Assembly: GCF_029989365.1 (NCBI RefSeq)
Contig: NZ_JAPRAQ010000032.1
Span: forward strand, 27,221-91,220
Origin: Bradyrhizobium sp. Arg816
GTDB taxonomy: Bacteria > Pseudomonadota > Alphaproteobacteria > Rhizobiales > Xanthobacteraceae
Length of the DNA: 64,000 nt
Reading direction: 5' to 3'
This document shows, in pieces, positions 62,601-64,000 of the stretch. The notes beneath the pieces were generated by a model. It was not told the origin of the DNA. It made no database searches and saw only the letters and a list, made by a program, of their open reading frames with translations. The position numbers were made by a program, and so were the translations under genes. Each line of letters opens with the position of its first letter. Within the stretch, counting starts at the first letter, position 1.

Positions 62601-62950
62601 TGGCCGGGCTTCGGGTCATCGACGAAGCGGTCGCACTTGCGGACGCAAGTCTCGAGAGCTGGTGCGCCGTCGAACTTCACCGGGAGCGCGGTGAACTGCT
62701 GTTGCTCGCAGCCGGGGCGGAGGCCGAAAATCAAGCGGACGCGGAGTTCGAGGCTGCGATTGAAATTGCCGCTGCCCAGGGGGCAAGGCTGCCCGAGCTT
62801 CGGGCAAGCGTTGCGCGCGCCAGACTTCAAGCGGCACGCGGCATGCGGCAAGAGGCGCGCGACGCTCTTGTGCCGATCTACAGCTGGTTCAGCGAGGGCT
62901 TGGAAACACGCGATCTCGTGGAAGCTCGCAAGTTGCTGGCAGACTTGTGA
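59621..62950 (+). CDS. SAM-domain / class III cyclase / AAA-type ATPase / TPR signalling protein
   Basis: An 1109-residue cytoplasmic protein. Order: SAM domain (about 3-62, WLRTLGLQSYEQTFRDNGIDLEILSHLTVEDLKEIGV). Class III nucleotide cyclase (about 70-250): metal Asp in MFVDLVGSTDLSRRLDPEELR and in KFLGDGVQAYFGWP, then TGETPNLAARLQQVADPG. ATPase (about 280-560): Walker A LLFGEPGIGKSRLV near 305, Walker B VLMVLEDAHWLDP near 430. The remainder is helical TPR-like repeats. Translation starts at TTG with GGAGACG upstream, 38 bp after the FAD oxidase, so probably co-transcribed. It likely makes cAMP in response to an unknown partner. Confidence 0.92.
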   Translation: MDIGEWLRTLGLQSYEQTFRDNGIDLEILSHLTVEDLKEIGVQAVGHRRKILDAIGLLPADLAATRTPASAERRQLTLMFVDLVGSTDLSRRLDPEELREVMRAYSNTVAGEIARLEGHVAKFLGDGVQAYFGWPRASEDAAEQAVRAGLAVATAVSGMSSGAGGLLAARIGIATGLVVVGDLLGEGVAQEETVTGETPNLAARLQQVADPGTVVIADSTRRLVGDLFEFVELGPLQLKGFAEPVQAWRVIGEGRAQSRFEALHGAHVTPLVGRGEELDLMLSRWRLAEGGAGQVVLLFGEPGIGKSRLVLALRERLQTEQIALVSYACSPHHLNSPLFPFISQLEREARFAPEDAAEARLKRLELLLGENGEGLSSDAIQLLADLLGIPTERPSSQPEMSPQQRKALLFRTFLARLNRLAARGPVLMVLEDAHWLDPTSRELFDQIVDRLQDLPVLVVATFRPELPPPWTGFPHVTLLMLNRLPQAQVVVLVDRITEGKALPAEVLDRILERTEGVPLFTEELTKAVLEAGILRYTGARYVLAGAFPSLAIPATLHDSLMARLDRLAPVKEVAQIGACIGREFDHELLAAVVSMPEVELAAALDRLVAAELVFRRGLAPAATYVFKHALVRDAAYESLLKRRRQELHARIATSIEALFPQLIEAQPELVARHFGEAGLAEKAIPYWLRAGRLAGARSANMEAIAHLRSGLECARTLPLGASRSRFELDLQLGLGGPLIATKGFASREAEAAFQRAQELSRELQSEADLSAALKGLGHVYHVRANLREVTSLVEETEVLAKRSGDPVREAEADHLAGVLSFHLGRFQFSRDRLERSAQAGEYRGRYYSEVYGIDMSVFCRAYMSHCDWHLGYPVRSLRVAEEGLAVAREISHPFSIALALNYLAMLHQFQREPNAALQAAVESREICAKYGFDYYGAWASLVRAWAIAESGRLDEGLADFDAGLEDFRRTSAGLRIPHHLGLLAALRRKAGYAMAGLRVIDEAVALADASLESWCAVELHRERGELLLLAAGAEAENQADAEFEAAIEIAAAQGARLPELRASVARARLQAARGMRQEARDALVPIYSWFSEGLETRDLVEARKLLADL

Positions 62951-63756
62951 CCAAGTTGACGATTAACCAGTCGATCTGGGCGCCGGACAAGACAGAGCAT
63001 CTCGCAGGCTGACTGTGGGGTCAAAGGGCTACCAAGCCCCAACCGTCCGGTTCAGGCCGCCGGGCAAAGCGGACATCCTGCAGACACGCCACGTCTGCTT
63101 CGGGTCTTGGTTGTGTGCAAACCGATAGGTCGTCACGCGGCCGTGGTCGCCAATCATCGCAGGCGGCCGATGCTCTCGCGTCGGATCGTCCAATATCCGG
63201 CCAAAGTGGGTATCGCGACGCGGTATTGCGCGTTTGGACGCACTTTCCGGCCTTCAGGCGGAGCGGATGGCTGCAATCAGGCTCGGTTTGCCGACGATGT
63301 TCATCACCCGTGTGAGGTTAGCCGACATCCGAATTGGCTTCGCGTTGTTCAGCTAAGGGCCAGCAACGGACTCAACATCGCAAACGCTACTCTACTCGAT
63401 TACTTCGTCGGCGCGAGCGAGGAGATAAGGCGGGATAGGCGCGGGCGCTCGATCGGGCGGAGCCGGCGGCGGCGCGGGGGCTGGGGTGCTGGATCGGGCG
63501 GCGGCGGCAACTCTCCGGCGGCCGCTAGTGTCAAGGCGCTTCAAACAGCCCCGGATCGGCCAACCTGGGCGTGACCATGAATGACCCGAAGGTGAAGGGG
63601 AAGTAGCCCCATCGCGAACAGCCCGATGGCCTACCAGCGGGCTGTCTTCATGATGCGTTCGCTTATGAGCAGGAGCAGTCGGAGGACCGAATTCGTTGGA
63701 GCGATTGCCCGTGGTTTTGAGGACCGGTGCTAGATCGCCGACGAAGAGGAGCGCTC
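62951..63756. other. Gene-free stretch with an R2 repeat
   Basis: It contains the R2 copy (63319-63362) and a G-rich run (63455-63520, such as GGCGGCGGCGCGGGGGC), which is low complexity. A small hairpin (AGCCCG...CGGGCT, 63620-63643) without a T-run lies downstream of the RTX-like gene end. An open plus frame from 63107 covers the repeat and has no domain. Confidence 0.5.
63319..63362. repeat. Dispersed repeat R2, copy 2
   Basis: TTAGCCGACATCCGAATTGG, then TTCGCGTTGTTCAGCTAAGG, GCC; it matches 34222-34266 with a few substitutions. This copy has no adjacent inverted repeat. Confidence 0.6.
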
Positions 63757-63999
63757 TCAAACGAACAAAAAGTCATTCGCCGTCATCAAGTGCGTGAAGT
63801 TTGCAAGCGTAACTTGATCAGCTCCCGCCATGATAATGGTGCTAGTTCCGCTTTGGGTGATGACAAGGTCATTGAACGACTGCACGCCCGCAACATCAAT
63901 GAAAGCTATCTTGTCATCCTGGCATTGGCTGAAATCCCGGATGAGATTGTTGGCACCGACGGTCATCACACCATTGTCCTTGAATACAAACGTATCGGC
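63757..63999 (-). CDS. RTX/hemolysin-type calcium-binding protein, C-terminal end
   Basis: Partial: the frame is open to the right edge, so only the last 80 residues are visible (ADTFVFKDNGVMTVGANNLI, then RDFSQCQDDKIAFIDVAGVQ, then SFNDLVITQSGTSTIIMAGADQVTL, ending HLMTANDFLFV). The ADTFVFK...IRDF...DKI spacing and the hydrophobic end with DFLFV are typical of type I-secreted RTX proteins after their glycine-rich repeats; the uncleaved C-terminus is the secretion signal. The repeats and enzyme part lie outside the window. Confidence 0.7.
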   Translation of the reverse strand, partial: ADTFVFKDNGVMTVGANNLIRDFSQCQDDKIAFIDVAGVQSFNDLVITQSGTSTIIMAGADQVTLANFTHLMTANDFLFV

Positions 64000-64000
64000 A

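Noticed and set aside
63107..63574. A 155-codon plus frame near the right end
   Set aside because: It covers repeat R2 and a low-complexity G-rich run, has no ribosome site and no domain.

Overview
The window reads as a chromosome segment of a Bradyrhizobium-like alphaproteobacterium (Nitrobacteraceae). The grounds are the conserved gene order (glyA-nrdR-ribD-ribE-ribH-nusB-thiL; yceD-plsX-fabH-ihfA-merR), the magnesium-type HemB, an LdtR-type MarR regulator, ATGA/GTGA start-stop overlaps, GC-rich third positions and palindromic intergenic elements typical of that group. No database search was possible; all names rest on motifs, length and context.

Core half (1-24448). The left edge holds the C-terminus of a MocR-type aminotransferase regulator, convergent with an MFS exporter. 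Then follow an NRAMP Mn/Fe transporter with a Mur-like operator, the leucyltransferase bpt, an RDD membrane protein, hemB, a small membrane protein, ldtR and two short conserved ORFs. Next comes the one-carbon/riboflavin/thiamine run glyA to thiL, then a CxxCC-cluster protein, a K+-independent H+-pyrophosphatase with a clear terminator, a Bug-type periplasmic binding protein, a BamE-like lipoprotein and a divergent ubiquinol-cytochrome c chaperone/yceD pair. plsX-fabH-ihfA-merR and tRNA-Pro(GGG) close this half. Four palindromic elements sit between these genes.

Accessory half (24449-64000). Straight after the tRNA the texture changes: orphan genes, remnants, dispersed repeats and long gene-poor stretches. 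A PemK/MazF-like toxin and a terminase-like remnant suggest an old phage or island scar. Recognisable cargo includes a winged-helix/TPR regulator divergent from a second Bug protein, two DUF1254/DUF1214 exported proteins, a Sel1 protein, a phenol-type outer-membrane protein, a type III alkylsulfatase and a TAXI-type binding protein. From 38.8 to 45.3 kb lies a desert of very small ORFs, several frameshifted, with one small-protein/receiver pair. From 45.1 to 49.3 kb an AraC-type gene and an IS1182-like transposase are each split into two oppositely oriented halves, as an inversion would leave them.

The right part carries a self-contained TonB system (receptor, ExbB, ExbD, TonB) behind a DUF2946 gene, which suggests metal, possibly copper, uptake. 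It also has a small membrane operon, a covalent-FAD oxidase followed closely by a 1109-residue SAM-cyclase-ATPase-TPR signalling protein, and, at the right edge, the C-terminus of an RTX-like secreted protein.
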